From Rhodovulum sulfidophilum (GTDB lineage: Bacteria > Pseudomonadota > Alphaproteobacteria > Rhodobacterales > Rhodobacteraceae): DNA of 8,948 bases. The notes beneath the pieces are model-generated. The model was not told the origin of the DNA. It saw only the letters and a program-made list of their open reading frames with translations, and ran no database searches. Below, one piece after another: positions 7,569 to 8,948 of this stretch. The position numbers and the translations under genes are program-made. Within the stretch, counting starts at the first letter, position 1. Every line of letters starts with the position of its first letter. Location of the stretch: NCBI GenBank assembly GCA_003241785.1, contig QFPW01000056.1:1-8948 (forward strand). The letters are read 5' to 3'.

Positions 7569-7645
7569 GTTGGGATCTCCTGCGTGACTGCACCCTCGGC
7601 AGCATCACGCTCTCGATCCCCCTCCCCTTTTCCGGTGCCGAGCGC
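7569..7645 (-). promoter_or_regulatory. Intergenic leader between the TOPRIM gene and the interrupted gene
   Basis: The 77-bp gap contains a purine block GGGGAGGGGG and, just before the next ATG, GCAGGAGAT. The leader of the TOPRIM gene (8501-8545) has the same two elements in the same order (GGGGAGAGGGG and GCAGGAGAT). An imperfect hairpin, CGTGA-TGC paired with GCA-TCACG, lies between them here. The second element contains the Shine-Dalgarno sequence; the role of the purine block is unknown. Confidence 0.4.
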
Positions 7646-8500
7646 CTAGACGGTGACCTGCTGAGCGGCGGCGTCGAGGGCTTTCGCCCAGTCCTTGAAT
7701 TTTGCCGGGGGTGGCGCTCGGCGGATGGTTAGACCCGGCCGCCCATAATAATTTTCGGCTTTATCTGCCGCGCGCCGGCCTTCAGGGTCATTGTCCTCGG
7801 CGATAAGCAGCGTATCGACTGCGGATGGGATGATGAGTTGATCGAGACGTCGGGCGCCAAGTGAGGCCCAGCAGGGGATGGCGTTTAGACGAGCGAAGGC
7901 TTCTGCCGTTTCGAAGCCCTCGGCAATCGCGAGGATGGTGCTCCCCTCCCCGCCCCGCCACGATCCGCTCCCTGGCGTGCCGAGCATTACTTTGCGCTTA
8001 TATTCGGCGGTCACGACGTCGAGGAAAATTCGCTGGATAGCGACCAGCCGTCGAGATTCTCGAACGGCTATGAGCAGCGCCGGCTCGAAAACCGTTTTGG
8101 GCTTCGGCATGTACGGGCACCGTGGATGGAAGCGGACGTCGCGCGGCGGCGGAAGGAGGTGGCGGCGAGCGAGATAGCGCTCAGCCAAGGTGCCTCGAAC
8201 ATCGCCAGCCTGATCCCAGAGCCGCTCGATATTGGCCGCACGCTGCATATTGGTTGAGTCGGGCGCCAGATAGTGACGACTCGGTCGGACCCGGCGGAGT
8301 TCCCTCAGGACGTCTTCGCGCGAGCATCCGGCAAAGCAGGTAACGAGGATCCCTCGATCACCTTGCCGGATCGACAGGCTTGGATCGCTATCGTCGTGCG
8401 CCGGGCAGCGGCACATCGCGATATAGCCTGTCCAGGTGCCGCCGAGGGCCCCGACCATGTTGACTAGTTCCTGCGTTGGTCTCTTGGCTGTAAGCGGCAT
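7646..8500 (-). CDS. TOPRIM-domain primase-like protein with N-terminal zinc finger
   Basis: The 284-residue product starts at ATG 8500, behind AGGAG at 8-base spacing. An N-terminal zinc-binding region contains CRCPAHDD (Cys30, Cys32, His35) and CFAGC (Cys55, Cys59), like the CHC2 finger of bacterial and phage primases. The middle (about 88-180) resembles the DUF7146-type region of plasmid and phage primase-helicase proteins. A TOPRIM domain follows, with Glu194 in IAEGFETAEAF and the acidic pair Asp236/Asp238 in IAEDNDPEG, the expected metal-binding residues. It lacks a helicase domain, so it is a short primase-type protein that may act in plasmid or element DNA replication. It lies 77 bp upstream of the methyltransferase/Strawberry-notch gene, probably in the same transcript, and downstream of a repeat-rich non-coding region. 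Polymerising activity is inferred from family membership only. Confidence 0.85.
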   Translation of the reverse strand: MPLTAKRPTQELVNMVGALGGTWTGYIAMCRCPAHDDSDPSLSIRQGDRGILVTCFAGCSREDVLRELRRVRPSRHYLAPDSTNMQRAANIERLWDQAGDVRGTLAERYLARRHLLPPPRDVRFHPRCPYMPKPKTVFEPALLIAVRESRRLVAIQRIFLDVVTAEYKRKVMLGTPGSGSWRGGEGSTILAIAEGFETAEAFARLNAIPCWASLGARRLDQLIIPSAVDTLLIAEDNDPEGRRAADKAENYYGRPGLTIRRAPPPAKFKDWAKALDAAAQQVTV

Positions 8501-8589
8501 AGCTGCATCTCCTGCTCGCCAGCCTGGACCCCTCTCCCCTCCTCAGCGTCGTGGCAGTTGTTCACGGATGCGACTCGAGTGAGCTTTCC

Positions 8590-8605
8590 CAAAGAATCAT
8601 CTTTG
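8590..8605. repeat. Short inverted repeat in the TOPRIM gene leader
   Basis: CAAAGA and TCTTTG are exact reverse complements around ATCA, and a GANTC site overlaps the first arm and the spacer. Its place about 90-105 bases before the TOPRIM start fits an operator. Nothing shows which protein would bind it. Confidence 0.4.
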
Positions 8606-8627
8606 AAAACGCCGCTGCTCGCAGCGG
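8606..8627 (-). terminator. Terminator-like hairpin upstream of the TOPRIM gene
   Basis: On the minus strand, CCGCTGC-GA-GCAGCGG forms a perfect 7-bp GC-rich stem followed by CGTTTTC. The T run is short. It could end a transcript entering from the right or act as an attenuator for the TOPRIM operon. Confidence 0.35.
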
Positions 8628-8683
8628 AAGGATTCGTGATTCAAGAGATTCAGATTCAGGGCGGCAAAAGACCTACAATAGCA

Positions 8684-8697
8684 AGGGCTTAAGCCCT
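8684..8697. repeat. Perfect 14-bp palindrome AGGGCTTAAGCCCT beside the repeat array
   Basis: The sequence is its own reverse complement and has the same CTTAAG centre as the 42-bp palindrome at 5957-5998. It begins 20 bp to the left of the first tandem box. It could be a dimeric protein binding site. Confidence 0.6.
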
Positions 8698-8703
8698 CTT
8701 ATC

Positions 8704-8811
8704 CTGACTCCCCGGGGGTGTTTGGCTGACCCGATGGGGGCTGGAGCCTGTCCCGTTGGGGGAGGCTACCTGACCTCGCGGGGTCGTCCTGACCGCTTGG
8801 GGGCATGCATC
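8704..8811. repeat. Iteron-like array of five tandem boxes
   Basis: On the plus strand, boxes of consensus CTGACCCGNTGGGGG start at 8704, 8726, 8748, 8770 and 8789. The first four starts are exactly 22 bp apart and the last step is 19 bp. Boxes 2 and 3 match best (CTGACCCGATGGGGG and CTGTCCCGTTGGGGG); boxes 1, 4 and 5 vary in the middle. The intervening 5-7 bases are unrelated, so the boxes rather than the spacers appear conserved. A pitch of two helical turns places them on one DNA face, as in plasmid replication iterons or operator arrays. It lies 200-300 bp upstream of a primase-like gene. No replication initiator gene is visible in the window, so origin function is only a hypothesis. Confidence 0.7.
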
Positions 8812-8948
8812 ATCGGACGAATCGTAGCAGTCAAAACTGAGCCTCCTAAAAGGAAATTCGCGAGAAATGGCAGATGTTGGGGTGGGGCAGTCAGCTAATG
8901 TGCGACTCAGCGAGTTTGCGTGCTTTTAGATGGCAGGGCACAGAATCG

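Larger units (their letters stand above)
8572..8947. promoter_or_regulatory. Cluster of ten GANTC (CcrM-type) sites
   Basis: GANTC occurs at 8572, 8594, 8631, 8638, 8647, 8653, 8706, 8819, 8904 and 8943. The four at 8631-8657 are all GATTC and fall within 27 bp. Ten sites in 376 bp compares with about 1.5 expected for random sequence of even composition. In alphaproteobacteria this motif is methylated by CcrM, and hemimethylation after replication controls some promoters and origins. That makes cell-cycle-linked control a reasonable inference if the host has CcrM. Confidence 0.6.

Noticed and set aside
8704..8811. CRISPR array
   Set aside because: Boxes are only 14-15 bp with 5-7 bp between them and are not identical, far too short for repeats and spacers.
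8766..8847. Minus-strand 22-codon micro-ORF starting at a TTG (8834) behind a perfect AGGAGG (8842-8847) with 7-base spacing
   Set aside because: It overlaps two of the array boxes, uses a rare start and has no supporting conservation. It could be a leader peptide, but this cannot be shown from one sequence.
8551..8898. Plus-strand open frame of 115 codons over the control region
   Set aside because: It runs through the tandem boxes, has no recognisable domain, and its composition follows the repeats. The only supported genes here read on the minus strand.

Overview
This is a high-GC bacterial window, most likely from an alphaproteobacterium of the Sphingomonas/Novosphingobium kind. That placement is an inference. 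It rests on composition, the protein families, good AGGAG ribosome binding sites, and a dense cluster of GANTC sites, the target of the alphaproteobacterial methyltransferase CcrM. Every convincing gene reads on the minus strand, so biological order runs from right to left. The gene content is accessory DNA, of plasmid or integrative-element type.

Right part (about 8500-8948): no gene is supported. It holds five tandem 14-15 bp boxes, mostly at a 22-bp pitch (iteron-like), several short palindromes, a terminator-like hairpin and ten GANTC sites. It looks like a control region or replication origin upstream of the next genes. Then come a small TOPRIM/zinc-finger primase-like protein (7646-8500) and a large methyltransferase plus Strawberry-notch-type NTPase/helicase gene (starts at 7568).

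The Strawberry-notch-type gene is interrupted. Its frame is intact through a Walker A motif and stops at 6069. Its continuation reappears in the first ~105 bases of the window, in a matching coding sense. Between the two pieces lies an element of about 6 kb carrying four tightly overlapping genes: three large, mutually diverged tyrosine recombinases and one small helix-turn-helix/coiled-coil protein. This is the architecture of the ginABCD operon of GInts (genomic islands with three integrases). It differs from the described type in having essentially no cargo: ginD ends within about 15 bases of the left junction.

The gin genes are translationally coupled through GTGA, ATGGTGA and ATGA overlaps. 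Only GinA keeps the full R-K-HxxR-H-Y catalytic set; GinB and GinC keep the tyrosine but lack other residues. A perfect 42-bp palindrome sits 20 bp upstream of ginA, behind a candidate promoter. Its arms share an 8-bp core with the iteron-like array, and its CTTAAG centre recurs in a smaller palindrome beside that array. Both are attractive candidates for regulator or recombinase binding sites.
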